Shown here: piece after piece, positions 32,658 through 44,610 of the stretch
Position numbering within the stretch: position 1 is the first letter of the stretch
How the letters are laid out: the number at the start of each line of letters is the position of its first letter
Assembly: GCF_050003625.1 (NCBI RefSeq)
Contig: NC_134399.1
Coordinates: forward strand, 220,032,975 to 220,096,974
Direction of reading: 5' to 3'
Origin: Haematobia irritans
Taxonomy: Eukaryota > Arthropoda > Insecta > Diptera > Muscidae
Length of the DNA stretch: 64,000 nt
The notes under the pieces: model-generated
Database searches by the model: none
Told to the model about the DNA's origin: nothing
The model's input: the letters and a program-made list of their open reading frames with translations, nothing else
Position numbers and translations under genes: made by a program

Positions 32658-32958
32658 GGTAGGTTAGGTGGCAGCCCGATGTATTAGGCCCACATAGACT
32701 ATTCAGTCCATTGTGGTACAACATTTGTGAACTTCTCTCTTATCACTGATTGCTGCCCGATTCCATGTTAAGCTCAATGACAAGGGACCTCCTTTTTATA
32801 GCCGAGTCCGAACGGCGTCCCACATTGCAGTTAAACCACTTAGAGAAGCTTTGAAACCCTCATAAATGTCACCAGCATTACTGAGGTGGGATAATCCACC
32901 GCTGAAAAACTTTTTGGTGTTCGGTCAAAGCAGCGGGCATGCTAACCATTGCTCCACG
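32658..32958 (-). mobile_element. tRNA-derived SINE in the Tc1-like element
   Basis: A 10-bp duplication gtgacgcgta (32648-32657 and 32959-32968) flanks the SINE, and it interrupts the inner direct repeat of the Tc1-like element. The head is shortened ('ggtcaaagcagcgggcatgc', with box B deleted), which should abolish pol III transcription. Confidence 0.88.
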
Positions 32959-33006
32959 GTGACGCGTAAAAAATGGAATATATCTTAATTTTGTTCTGTA
33001 CCCTTT

Positions 33007-34400
33007 TTATACCCTCCACCATAGAATGGGGTTATATTAACTTTGTCATTCCGTTTGTAACACATCGAAATATTGCTCTAAGACCCCATAAAGTATATAT
33101 ATTTTGGGTCGTGGTGAAATTCTGAGTCGATCTGAGCATGTTCGTCCGTCCGTCTGTTGAAATCACGCAAACTTCCGAACGAAACAAGCTATCGACTTGA
33201 AACTTGGCACAAGTAGTTGTTATTGATGTAGGTCGGATGGTATTGCAAACGGGCCATATCGGTCCACTTTTACGTATAGCCCCCTTATAAAGGACCCCCA
33301 AATTTGGCTTGCCGAACCTCTAAGAGCAGCAAATTTCATCCGATCCGGCTGAAATTTGGTACATGGTGTTAGTATATGGTATCTAACAACCATGCAAAAA
33401 TTGGTCCACATCGGTCCATAATTATATATAGCCCCCATATAAACCGATCCCCAGATTTGACCTCCGGAGCCTCGTGGGAGAGCAAAATTCAACCGATTCG
33501 GTTGAAATTTGGTACGTGGTGTTAATATATGGCCTCAAACACCCATGCAAAAATTGGTTGAAATCGGTCCATAATTATATATAGCCCCCATGTAAACCGA
33601 TCCCCAGATTTGACCTCCGGAACCTCGTGGGAGAGCAAAATTCAACCGATTCGGTTGAAATTTGGCACGTGGTGTTAATATATGGCCTCAAAAACCCATG
33701 CAAAAATTGGTCGAAATCGGTCCATAATTATATATGTAGCCCCCATTTAAACCGGTCCCCAGATTTTACCTCCGGAGCCCCTTGGAAGAGCAAAATTCAT
33801 CCGATTTGGTTGAAATTTGGTACGTGATGTTAGTATATGATATTTAACAACCATGCCAAAAGTGATCCGTATCAGTCCATAATCATATATAGCCCCCATA
33901 TAAACCGATCTCGAGATTTGGTTTTGGAGTCACTTGGAGGAACAAATTTCATTCGAGTCAGTTGAAATTTGTTACATTGTGCTGTATATGGCCGTTAACA
34001 ACCATGTCTAACTAGGACCATATCGGTCTATAGTTATATATAGCCTTCAGATAAATAGATCCCCAATCACACAAAAATTGGTCCATATCAAGTTCATAAT
34101 TGTATATAGCCCACATATAAGCAACCCCCATATTTCAATTCTGGCTCTCTACGTACCGTGCAAAAGTCCATATCGATTCGTAATTATTTGTAGACCTACC
34201 TATACATACCTCTTTTGTCTAATATATACCACATATGGACTAACTCACAATTTAGAAAACGATGTTAAGAAGTTCTAAGATACCACAACCCAATTAATTC
34301 GATTGAGGATGACAGTCTTTCGTAGAAGTTTCTACGCAATCCATGGTGGAGGGTACATAAGATTCGGCCTGGCCGAACTTACGGCCGTATATACTTGTTT
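33007..34400 (-). repeat. Family I 153-bp-type repeat element, complete copy
   Basis: The head is at 33007-33036 (TATACCCTCCACCATAG, second arm slightly decayed). Monomers with 'ggtccataattatatatagcc' run through 34100. The tail at 34335-34400 has 'atggtggagggta' (inverse of the head), the palindrome TTCGGCCTGGCCGAA, then ACGGCCGTATATACTTGTT. It lies inside the Tc1-like element. Repeat-frame strand is minus. Confidence 0.82.
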
Positions 34401-34843
34401 GTATTAAGTTATTCATTTTCTTATTAATAGTTTTAAGTCAAGATTTAAATCCTATTTTAGAATAACAAAAAATATTTTTAACAATCGTAAATAAAAATGC
34501 TAAAATAAAAGGTAGTTTAATACAAATGCATATGTACAGTTTATTATGACGCTCACTGTAGATCAACATATTCCAAAAGTTTTTCTTTTCTGATCAAATT
34601 GGGATTCTCAAAATAATACCGGTCTATAAGGGGTTTGTTCCAGACTGGGTCACTAGGACCTGTCTAGTCCTTCTAAGTTCTCCCAGGTCAAGTCCTTTAG
34701 AATGAGTCCAAACCGTGTTCTGCAGTGTATTAAAGTGACCGGCCAGAATTTCGACCAGAATTGGGATTGGTTCATTCACACCAGGGAGTATTCATGTACC
34801 GGTTGTGGGGTAGATCCATTTCCCGTAGCGGAGCTGCCATTCT

Positions 34844-35224
34844 ATCTAACCCAACTTTACCTAGTTACCCGACCATTGAATATGTGTTTCCAAACATTCG
34901 ATAGAATCTAAACATCTTGGAAATGCCATACTTTGTGGACATTTCCGAAGGAATTAAGTCTTTCTCACAATCGTCAAATATTGCTGTTTTTTTGTTGTTT
35001 ATTTTGTTAAAATTAAAAGCGTTTTCGTTTAATCGAACGTAAATTTTGTTCAACCGTTCGTTGTTTAGAATACTCGTACTCAATGTTAAGAATTTGGATT
35101 AACGATTTTCGCTAAATGGTATATTCGTTACACCGAGCTTCAAGTGTACTTAACCAGGATGCAAGTTTGTACCAGTCATTGGCAAGGCAAAATACTAAAG
35201 GTTGAATTACACACCATGCGTCAA
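34844..35224. other. Intron DNA, possible right end of a Tigger-like MITE
   Basis: 'gttacaccgagcttcaagtg' near 35125 is the inverse partner of the end at 30028. Nothing else is recognised. Confidence 0.35.
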
Positions 35225-36202
35225 TCCGTGCGTTGAAAAAAATCGCTTCTGTAACATATACTCCCAAACATATTTTGCTTCAAGCATATATATTTTTGGG
35301 TATTGCCCAAACATTTATATGTTTGATCTCTTCCAATATATAATATGTTTGAAAGCATATTGGTCTAAACAATATATGTTTGGGTAGTCTAAGTTCCAAA
35401 CATTTTGTATTTTTGCATCCAAATTCAATAATGTTGTCTTCCAAAAAACAATATGTTATTATGTGAACATATAATATGTTTGGAAGCATTTTGCACCCAA
35501 AAATATTATATGCTTAAAAAAATTCTCCCAAACAATATTGTGCTCAAAATTTTATTTATTTATTTATATATTTACAATCATAATGAATTATGAAAATAAA
35601 CAGGTAATGTAGGTGCTAACAACATAGGTTTTCGACCTGAATGCTCAAAATTTTGTTTCTGCCTAATTGTATATTCACTCACATCTTTCTCACCTCCACG
35701 AGAGTTTTTAGTTCTTAGCACCTTTTTCTGGAGTACAAACATTGTAGAAGAAATTATTCAATTTTACGATTTTTTTATTTTAATTTTACCTTTTGCCGGA
35801 CGGGGATTCGAACAGCGGACCACACAGTTTGTAAGGATCAAAGAAGTAGCTGATCAATTGCCCAAGGAAAAATAAAATGTTAATTTTGTAATAACAAGCA
35901 ACAACCACCAACTTAATTCAATATCGCTCCCTGCTAAGTAGCGCTCCAAGCTACTAAACACATATATGTTTATAGGCTATTTCTAAATTAATATATGTTT
36001 GCATTCAAGCATATTATATTTACAAACATTTTATGTCCCAAACATAATATGTTCTAACATATTAACACATATGTCCCAAACATGTTATGCTAGTTTATGA
36101 ACATTATATGCTTGTACTCAAAAATATTGTGTTTAAAAATTTGTGTTCCAAACATATAATGTTTATAGCCAAACATATGAAAAACAGTCTTTTTCAACCG
36201 TG
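35225..36202. mobile_element. CATATGTTT-type element with decayed tRNA-like core
   Basis: The ends gttgaaaaaaatcgcttc and the inverse of gttgaaaaagactgtttt enclose arms rich in CATATATGTTT words. A CGTGC flank occurs on both sides. The core at 35670-35840 contains the inverse of one tRNA-like head ('gccggacggggattcgaac'), truncated before box A. It is a relative of 13326-14671. Confidence 0.65.
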
Positions 36203-36779
36203 CAGTTTTAAAATAAACGTTTTAACGTTTTTCGAAGAAATTAAACAATAAATACTTTAATAAAAGAAAGAACAATCGTATACATAGATATCCGCTTTCG
36301 AAACCTTGGTTTTCTTTGCGTGTAATAACATGGTCACTTAAGCAAATCCGTTAGGCAAGGCCTTAGTGTACCAAAGGCCATAGAGTCTACTGCGTATTTC
36401 ATATAATATTAAATGGGCCATTTTATAAACAATTTACGATTAAAATAAAAAGGGCATTTTCTGGGGAAGCCAAAAATAACAAACACACTTTACAAATATA
36501 ATATTTTTTAGAGATTTGTTTTTTCGGCATAATAAAAAAACATAAGAACAACAACAAAAAAGAGGCCCCACAATATTTTCACACATTTATGCAAGAGGAT
36601 TTCCTAAACGTGTGTCGAAAAGAGGACCAAGTTTTGAATAAATGAAATGAAATTGTTTATAAGATTTTTTTATTTGTTATACCAAAAAAAAAAAAAGAAC
36701 AAAAATCAATATGCAAAAGAAATAAAAATTTCAATATTAATTTTGGTTTGTTTTTTCCCCCCAATTTTTTTTTTTACAG
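36203..36779. other. Intron 4 end
   Basis: Unrecognised AT-rich DNA ending in a pyrimidine-rich tract (TTTTTTCCCCCCAATTTT...) and the TTTACAG acceptor at 36773-36779. Confidence 0.5.
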
Positions 36780-37728
36780 ACCACCAAACAGCAGCAGCAT
36801 GGCAATGAATCAAATGAGTCATGAGAGTCATGCAAGAATGAAGCAACACCAACAACAACAGCAGCAGCATCATCACCAACATCAGCAACCACATCATCAC
36901 AACCATCATCATCCACAGCAACAATCACACCCACTCAAAAATGGTCACTCCAAAGATGTCTCTACTACGGATATTGATAGCAACAATCATAATGCCATGA
37001 TCACATCACCTTCTCACCACACGATGAGCAATGCCCCATCGACTCCCTCAACCACTGGAACTTCACCTGATCTCATAAACTACCAAACACCATTAAGTGG
37101 CACAAATGGCCACAATGGTTTGCTAAATTCCAATTGCATTTCTCCCAAAACAGATCATTCACATCACAGTGGCGGTTCTCCCTATGGTCATAGCCAGAAT
37201 AATATCACGGCTACAACCACTGCTGCTGTTGTAACAGTGGGCAATGGTGCAACGTCGACACTCTCTGGTTCGGGACCAGGCATTATGTCCCCTACTGCCC
37301 ATCATCATCATCATGGTCATCTCAATTTGAATCTCAATTCCCAGGTTGTATCACAAACTTCACCCCAACAGCATCATCTTCACAATCACTCTGCCACCAG
37401 CCAGGTAATGAGTTCGGCCAATCTCTATTCAACTCTGGGTCAAGCTTACGCAGCGGATAATTCCAATTATGGCCCCATATATCACAATCCCCATTATCAT
37501 GGTCACAGTTATGGCAGCCCCTATGAGAAAATTAAAGTTACTGGCCATATGCGTCAGGCCCATGGACATGGAATAGGAAATCCCAATAATGGCAGTGGTT
37601 TAGGTGGTGGCAGCAGTGTTTCAGCTTCCGCAAATTCCTATGGCATGAGTAGTTATCAGACATTCTATGGATCAGCGGCTCATCAGATGATGCGACCTGG
37701 AGGATATATTGATCTAGTCCCCAGATAA
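36780..37728 (+). CDS. org-1: org-1 last exon, C-terminal region
   Basis: The exon encodes 315 residues and the TAA stop (37726-37728). It begins with one base that completes the Ala codon left by 29079. The segment is low-complexity: a Gln/His block (about residues 18-45 of the exon), Ser/Thr/Asn/Gly-rich stretches and more His runs. More ordered patches are YQTPLSGTNGHNG and the end, SYQTFYGSAAHQMMRPGGYIDLVPR, which looks conserved. Such regions in T-box proteins are transcription-regulating and poorly conserved. Unlike the surrounding DNA the exon is GC-balanced. The exon link rests on phase and position; the C-terminus alone would not identify org-1. Confidence 0.85.
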
Positions 37729-38155
37729 GTGTGCGGAACATCAACACCCATTACCCTAATTGCCAAAGAATAATGTTATAGTATTACAATGATAATAATT
37801 TTAATAGTATTGGATATACGTACATATGTGTGTGTGTGCACTATTATTTCACCTTTATAGTTATAGTTAGTTTATTAGTTTAAGAAAAAAGTATTAAAAA
37901 TTTATTAGTTTTACTTTAAATAAAAAAGTAACTTTTTACTCATACCAAAAATAAAATGCCAAAGAAAATATTTGTAATCTATGCCTATATGTACTTTTCC
38001 TTAATCTTTCTCTTTTGCTCTCCTGTCCTCTGTCCGTCAATTTAGTCAATTGTAATAATATATCGTATTAATAAATAAATTGTAAATATTTTCTTAAATA
38101 TAATTAAAATGTTGCTTTTATTTTTTTGGAATATATTTAGAAATTTTTTAGTAAG
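37729..38155 (+). other. 3' UTR of the T-box gene with poly(A) signals
   Basis: AATAAA occurs at 37919-37924, 37950-37955, 38070-38075 and 38074-38079. The last pair, followed by a T-rich stretch, is the most likely cleavage region. Exact end unknown. Confidence 0.6.
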
Positions 38156-38309
38156 TACACGGACGTGTAAAAATTATATATTTGGAACACAAATTTTTAG
38201 CACATTATTTTTAAGTGGAAGCATACAATGGTTATAAACTAGCACAACATGTTTGCGACATATATGTTAATATGTTAGAACATATTATGTTTGGGATATA
38301 TTTTTTTTT
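38156..38309. repeat. CATATGTTT-type fragment
   Basis: 'tttggaacacaaattttta', 'ataaactagcacaacatg', 'aatatgttagaacatatta' match one arm of the elements at 35225 and 13326. Confidence 0.6.
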
Positions 38310-38313
38310 TTGT

Positions 38314-39330
38314 ATCCTGCGCCACACTGTGGAACAGGGTATTAGTGCATATGTTTGCAACACCCAGAAGGAGACGAGATAGACACAGGGTGTCTTTGGC
38401 AAAAATGCTCAGGGAGGGCTCCTGAGTCGATATAGCCATGTCCGTCTATCCGTAAACACATTTTTGTTATCAAAGTCTAGGTCGCAGCTTTAGTCCAATC
38501 GACTTCAAATTTGGCACAAGTATGTGTTTTGGCTCAGAATAGAACCCTATTGATTTTGGAAGAAATCGGTTCAGATTTAGATATAGCTCCCATATATATA
38601 TTTCGCCCGATATGGACTTATATGGCCCCAGAAGCCAGAGTTTTTCCCCAATTTGGTTGAAATTTTGCACTAGGAGTACAATTAGTAGTGTAGCCAAGTG
38701 TGCCAAATTTTATTGAAATCGGTTCAGATTTAGATATAGCTCCAATATATATCGTTCGCCCGATTTACACTCATATGACCACAGTGGCCAATCTTTTACT
38801 CCGATTTAATTGAAATTTTGCACAGGGAGTAGAATTAGCATTATAGCTATGCGTGCCAAATTTGGTTGTAATCGGTTCAGATTTAGATATATCTTTCGCC
38901 CGATTTACACCCATTTTCCCACAGAGGCCAATTTTTTGATCCGATTTAGTTGAAATTTTGCATTGGGGGTAGAATTAGCATTGTAACTATGCGTGCCAAA
39001 TTTGGTTGAAATCGGTTCAGATGTGGATATATCTCCCATATATATCTTTCGCCCGATTTACTCTCATATGACCACAGAGGCCAATTTTGAACTCCGATTT
39101 AGTTGAAATTTTGCACAGGGAGTAGAATTAGCATTGTAGCTATGCGTGCCAAATTTGGTTGACATCGGTTCAGATTTAGATATAGCTTCCATATATATGT
39201 TTTTCTGATTTCGACAAAAATGGTCAAAATACCAACATAGGCTCCATTTAAGCCGACCTACTAAGATTCGACTTCCTAAGCCTTAATGGGGACCCAGTTG
39301 AAATTTGACCCATCTAACTACCATTTTTTA
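38314..39330 (-). repeat. Family III repeat element, copy 3
   Basis: The head hairpin near 38314-38347 has decayed outer arms. Monomers with 'atcggttcagatttagatat' start at 38563, 38718, 38871, 39011 and 39164, spaced 155, 153, 140 and 153 bp. The tail is absent; AATTGATT-type MITE sequence follows. Confidence 0.8.
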
Positions 39331-39805
39331 AAATAACTTTTGTGATTGATACTATCATTTCTGTTATTAAATACATTTCAATTACAAAATTAATTTGATT
39401 GATTACAAAATTTTTAATTGAAAAAAAATCAATCACAAAAATTAATTGGAACAATTAAACCTCTAATGCCCAAGCCCGCCTTTAGGCGGGCTTCACTTAA
39501 TAAGGAAGCTTTTAGTAAAACACACCTTAAGACAACAAAAATGGGCAATATAAAAAGAAAACTTATTTGAAACTATTCAAGAGGCATTGCAGCATATGCA
39601 GAATTTTACCGTATACATTTTTCTTGCTTAGTTCTCTTGATTTTGTGTCGTTAACATTGAAAATTTAATCAGCTGGCAAAAAAATTGGGGCATTAGAGGG
39701 TTAATGTTTTAAATGACTTTGGTGATTAATACTATCATTTCTGTGATTGAAGACATTTTCATTAAAAATTAATTGGATCAATTAATTTCGTGATTGAAGA
39801 CAAAA
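39331..39805. repeat. Two AATTGATT-type MITE pieces around a short unassigned stretch
   Basis: Pieces at 39340-39470 and 39700-39800 ('gtgattgatactatcattt', 'aattaatttgattgatta'). Between them, 39470-39700 has 'gcccgcctttaggcgggc', a perfect small hairpin at about 39472-39490, but no gene. Confidence 0.5.
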
Positions 39806-40605
39806 AATATATTGTTCTGTTCCAAATCGGGCGAAAGATATATATGTGAGCTATATCTAAATCTGAACCGATTTTAACAAAATTTGACACACTTAACGAT
39901 ACGAAAACGTACCCCTTGTTCAAAATTTGAAGCAAATCACGGCAAAACTCTGGCTTTTGTGGCCATATAAGTTCAAATCGGACGAAAGATATATATGGGA
40001 GCTATATCTAAATTTGAACCGATTTCAATCAAATTTACCAAGCATTGGTAGAATGTCAATTCTACCCTCTGTGCAAAATTTCACGAAGATCGGTAGTAAA
40101 CTTTGGCCTCTGTGGTCATATGAGTCTAAATCGGACGAAAGATATATATGGGAGCTATATCTAAATCTGAACCGATATGGCTGATATTTTGCAAGATTTT
40201 CGAGACTCATAAAATATTTGGATGTTCGGTATTTCAAGAAAATCGGTTGATAAACACGCTAACTATGACCAAATCGGGGATAAATATATATGGCAGCTAT
40301 GTCTAAATCTGAACCGATTTTTTCCAAAACCAATAGCGATTGTCTCTATCCCAAGAAACGGCCCTATGACAAATTTGAGGACGATCGGACTAAAATTGCG
40401 AGCTGTACTTTGTGCACAAAATTACATATACAGACAGACGGACGGACAGACAGACAGACGGACATCGCTAAATCGACTCAGAATTTAATTCTAAGCCGAT
40501 AGGTATACTAAAAGATAGGTCTATGACCAATATTTCTTGGCGTTACATACAAATGCACAAACTTATTATACCCTGTACCACAGCAGTGGTGAAGGGTGTA
40601 ACAAT
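39806..40605 (+). repeat. Family III repeat element, copy 4 (inverted)
   Basis: Monomers with 'gggagctatatctaaatctg' lead to the inverse head at 40565-40605 (TATACCCTGTACCACAG, then GTGGTGAAGGGTGTA). With copy 3 it makes a large inverted pair. A gacagacggacagacagacag simple-repeat stretch at 40430-40460 is part of the family head. Confidence 0.78.
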
Positions 40606-41595
40606 AATACAAATTATTGTGGCAAAAAAATTATTTTTTGATTTTTCATCCAATTTGGTTCATATTAATCCTCTGTGATAACCCAGCAAAAAAAAGCTGC
40701 TAAAAAAGTAGTTCGGATTCTTAATTTCCCAGCAAAAAAAATGGAAGTTCTTCTAAAGCACGACATTAAAAGCACTTCCAAAAAATGTCCTCCCAAAGAT
40801 GTTCGTCATTTCAACTATTTACTTAGGAAGTTCCTTTAATAAAATTTTTTATAACTCGATTTTTTCATATTTTTACTCCCATATTCATAATAGTTAATGT
40901 AATCTTTAAACCTACTTTTACCACACAAATTCATTCGATAAACTGCCAGTAAATTATTAAGAATATGGGCATTAATGTTTAATTTTGACTCTTTTTTTTC
41001 AAATAGGATAAAAACGGAGTAAGAATTAATAAAATGGTAAAAATTATTCAAAATTTGTCGAAAAAATGCTAAATTCATTCTAGAAAAATTGAGAATTTTT
41101 GAAAATGTTTGAGATCAAACGTTTCAGACTAGCATTAGGATACATTAACAATCATAAAAAAATTTAATTATTTATTTGGCAAAATAACACAATTCTTTAA
41201 TTCACATCCAAAACACTGAATTTTCAGAAGTGATGCAAATTCACTGCAACACCTGTTGAAATGATGGACATCCTATGACAAGCCCATGTTAAATTCATCA
41301 TTTCTGCACCAATTTAGCACCACTTCCGGATCCAAAGAAACACTTTCACTACTTCTTTGGCGACGCCTTTTTTGCTGGGTTGTAATCCGGAAGTAGGGCA
41401 AACTTGGATCATCTCCAATGAATTTTACATGGGCTTGTCATAGGACGGAAGTACTTCGTTTTCGGATTCTTTTCATTGCTTTAGAAGTTGTGCCTTGGAA
41501 ATTCATTTGAATGAAGAAATTAAAAAAGAAAAAAACTAAAAAGAATTTTTTCACAAATTTCACTTTTTATTTCAATATGTTTTATTAAATTTTTT
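40606..41595. repeat. CCCAGCAAAAAA-type MITE and flanks
   Basis: One end 'cccagcaaaaaaaatggaag' at 40729 and an inverse end 'ccttttttgctgggttg' near 41365-41385 define a MITE of about 655 bp. Similar ends occur at 43518-43536 and 58466-58490. 'aaagcacttccaaaaatgtc' is a shared internal word. Non-coding. Confidence 0.6.
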
Positions 41596-43060
41596 ATACC
41601 CTAAACCACATAGTGGTCAGGGTATAATAAGTTTGATCGTCAAAAAAATGTGCCTACTAGAAATATTGATTTTAGACCCCATAAAATATATACCGATCGA
41701 CTCAGAATCACCTCCTGAGTCGATCTAGCGCTTGGTATCCGTCCGTCTGTCCATGTATTTGTTGTTCACAGGATTCCGGTCGCAATTATTAACCGATTTG
41801 GATGAAATTTGGTACAGGGTGTTTTTTGGGCACAAGGACGAACGCTATTGAATTTGGAAGAGATCGGATCAAATTTAGATATAGCTCCCATATATATGTA
41901 TCGCCCGATTTCGACAAATGGAGTCACGTTGCGCCTTTTTACAACCCGATCGTCATCAAATTTTGCACATAGTAAACTTTTTCATCACCCTTTAAGTCAG
42001 CAAAATTTCATCGAAATCGGTTCAGATTTATATATAGCTCCCATATATATGTATCGCCTGATTTTCCCAAATTTGGCCATAAAAACCTTATTTATTAAGC
42101 GATCTTGCTCAAACTTGGCTTACTCTAATCTTTTATGGTACTGACAATATGTGCCAAAAATAATCGAAATCGGTTCAGATTTAGATATAGCTCCCATATA
42201 TATGTATCGCCCGATTTTGCCAAATTTGGCCGTAAAACCCTTATTTATCAGCCGATAGTACTCAAAGTTGGCTAAATATAATCTTCTATACCTCTAACTG
42301 TATGTGCGCAATTTCATCGAAATCGGTTCATATTTAGATATAGCTCCCATATATATGTATCGCCCGATTTGGTCAAATTAGGCCGTAAAACCCTTAGTTA
42401 TCAACCGATCGTACTCAAAGTTGGCTAAATGTAATCTTCTATAGCTCTAACTGTATATGCGAAATTTCATCGAAATCGGTTCAGATTTAGATATAGCTCC
42501 CATATATATGTATCGATTTTGCCAAATTTGACCGTAAAACCCTTATTTATCAACCCATCGTAACCAAGTTTGGCTACATGTAATCTTCTGTAGCACTAAC
42601 GGTATGTGCAAAATTTCGGTTCAAATTTAGATATAGCTCCCATATATATATATCTCCCGATTTTAAGAAATTTGCCCCTAATAACCTTATTTTTGACCAT
42701 AGGGCCCTCATTTATTAACTGATCGTACTCAAATTTTACACAAAGTGAACTTCTGTGGTATCAATCATATCAATCGTGGTATCAATCATACCTGCAAAAT
42801 ATTATGCAAATTGGTTCAGATTTAGATATAGGTCCCATATATATGCATTGCTCGATTTTGTCATATTTGACCATAATACTCTTATTTATTAACCTATGTT
42901 ATTCAAATTTCAAATTTTGATGTACTATCTGATCGTATTTAGATTTACATGTAGCTCTTTCATAAATCTATTACCCTATTTGCAGAAATTTGGATTTATT
43001 ACCCACAACTAATTGACCGATTTCCTCTTTTTTAATAATGAACTCAATATTAGTGGCATA
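41596..43060 (-). repeat. Family III repeat element, copy 5 (divergent subfamily)
   Basis: The head hairpin at 41596-41627 has TATACCCTAAACCAC, then GTGG and AGGGTATA, so its inner stem differs from copy 1 but still pairs. About seven monomers of roughly 150 bp carry 'gatatagctcccatatata' and 'gtatcgcccgattt'. No palindromic tail is seen before AATTG-type MITE sequence. Confidence 0.8.
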
Positions 43061-43600
43061 CTAACCACTTAATTTTTTAATTGAAAAAAAATTTTAATTG
43101 AAAAAAATTGTTTGATATTTTTTTGTGTGCAGGTTCAAATCTCGCCAACCGTCTTTTTTTATCAAATATATTTTTCAAAAGTATTGTTTTTCATGTTGTA
43201 CATCACTTCTATTTTGTTTTATTCCTCGTATATTACTCTCGTAATTTGAAAAAGCTTCTCAAAAAGTCAACATGCACAAGTTCAAATCCCAACGGGGGTG
43301 AAATTTTAAATTTTATTTGTATGGCTTTTTAACTCCTTTTTTGAATTTCCTTTCTTTTTTTGCGATATTATATTGTCCAAATTTTAAATCTTGACTTTAA
43401 ACTGCCAAATAGCGTAATTTCTACAACTTGTCCAAAAGAACATCGGAACTGGAAAAAATTGATGGGAAATCTCGGGATGCTCTTAAAAAGAAATATATGT
43501 GGAACAACTTCCAATTCTTTTTTTGCTGGGTTATACCAAGCATATGGTCGATTTGAAACAAAACAAAAACGAATATAATTAAGGGAATTACACACTAACC
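43061..43600. repeat. MITE remnants
   Basis: 43070-43130 is AATTGAAAA-rich. 43375-43536 resembles the right half of the CCCAGCAAAAAA MITE and ends 'tttttttgctgggtt'. No gene. Confidence 0.45.
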
Positions 43601-44074
43601 CTTGACCTTGGTTACATTAATCGATTCGTGGTGTCATTTTTGAAAATTTCCATGAAAAAACACAAAAATGATGTGGGTGGGTGTTTGAGTTCCTTTGTCA
43701 TTTTGCTGTCAAATCACAGATCAAGTGATGCTCTTCTTCATGTGACAGTTTTCTGACAGCCACAAATCTCAGAAAACGTAACAAAATGTCAAAAAAGCAA
43801 ATCAATGCAGAACATCATTAGCTACAGATGGGCAATGTGAAATCATCATTAGCTATTGCATTCCAAGTCAAATCAAAATTACATGAACCACAACTAAGAG
43901 ACACATGTGATTTTTATTTTGTTTTGGCAACTAATTAGTGCTTATGAAGCATGGATATATACAATAATAAAATAAAAGAAAACCATAGCCAAGTATTTTT
44001 AATTACAATTAAGGAAGTTTGGAATAAGAGTTGATAGTATATTATGAATATTGAAGTAATAACGCAAACACACT
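43601..44074. other. No gene or element recognised
   Basis: Unassigned DNA downstream of the T-box gene. A few words recur ('gtcaaatcacagatcaagtg', 'ctgacagccacaaat'). Confidence 0.35.
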
Positions 44075-44610
44075 GAAAAAACATTTACGTGATATTAAAG
44101 ATAACGCAGCCTAAATTTTAGGATGCGAAATTTACAAAATATTAAGGACAAATTTCTTTAAAATAATGTTCCTTAAAGTAGAGAAATACATTTTTGATTT
44201 AAAGGAATTGTCTTTAAATTAACAGAAATATTGTAACTTTAGATTTACGATAAAAACGCTTCAAATATAGGCTAAGACTTATTTTGAGGATTTAGCGTCT
44301 TTGGTTCAAAGTTTTTTTGGAATTAAGAAAACATTTTTTAACTTTGAAGTATCCGTTATAATTTGGCTTTTAAACTGGCATTTGTTTGTACGTGAGTACC
44401 TTTATTAATAAACCGCGAAAAGAGATTGAAAATGAGATCTGTATCCTAATTTTAATTTTATTGGCCCTAGATTTAAAGCCAGATAGGTCGCTAAAAATTT
44501 CGTTATTTTAAAGAAGCCGCATCTTTGGCTCGGAATCAATACCAAAATCCTTAAGGGAAGGTCAAAATCTTTGGATCCAAGTAAACTTTTTTTTTAGTGT
44601 TGGAATGCAC
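44075..44610. mobile_element. MITE with CACTGAAAAAA ends
   Basis: The ends cactgaaaaaacatttacg and the inverse of 'aagtaaactttttttttagtg' form the terminal repeat. A longer inverse copy lies at 60083-60757. Internal words 'ttgaggatttagcgtctttg' and 'aagaagccgcatctttggc' are shared. Non-coding. Confidence 0.6.

Larger units (their letters stand above)
31307..34558 (+). mobile_element. Tc1-like element with IR/DR ends, itself carrying two insertions
   Basis: TA flanks 31305-31306 and 34559-34560. The outer ends cagtgggcgagaaaataaac and the inverse of cagtgagcgtcataataaac form the terminal inverted repeat. A second inverted pair lies further in: 'acgcgccacaaataagtgta' near 31506-31526 and the inverse of 'acgcgtcacaataaagtgta' near 32638-32657. 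This is the IR/DR layout of some Tc1-like elements. A SINE (32658-32958) and a Family I repeat (33007-34400) were inserted later. Confidence 0.8.
31155..34843. mobile_element. CCTACGGGAAAT-type MITE split by a Tc1-like element
   Basis: Left part 31155-31304 ('cctacgaaaatttggtgcc', 'acggacctatcacaggact') and right part 34561-34843 ('aacatattccaaaagttttt', 'gatccatttcccgtagc') correspond to a continuous copy at 58019-58451. The Tc1-like element sits at the internal junction. Confidence 0.65.

Noticed and set aside
36706..36934. Met/Val/Leu-rich frames on the - strand
   Set aside because: Antisense shadow of the His/Gln block in the last T-box exon.
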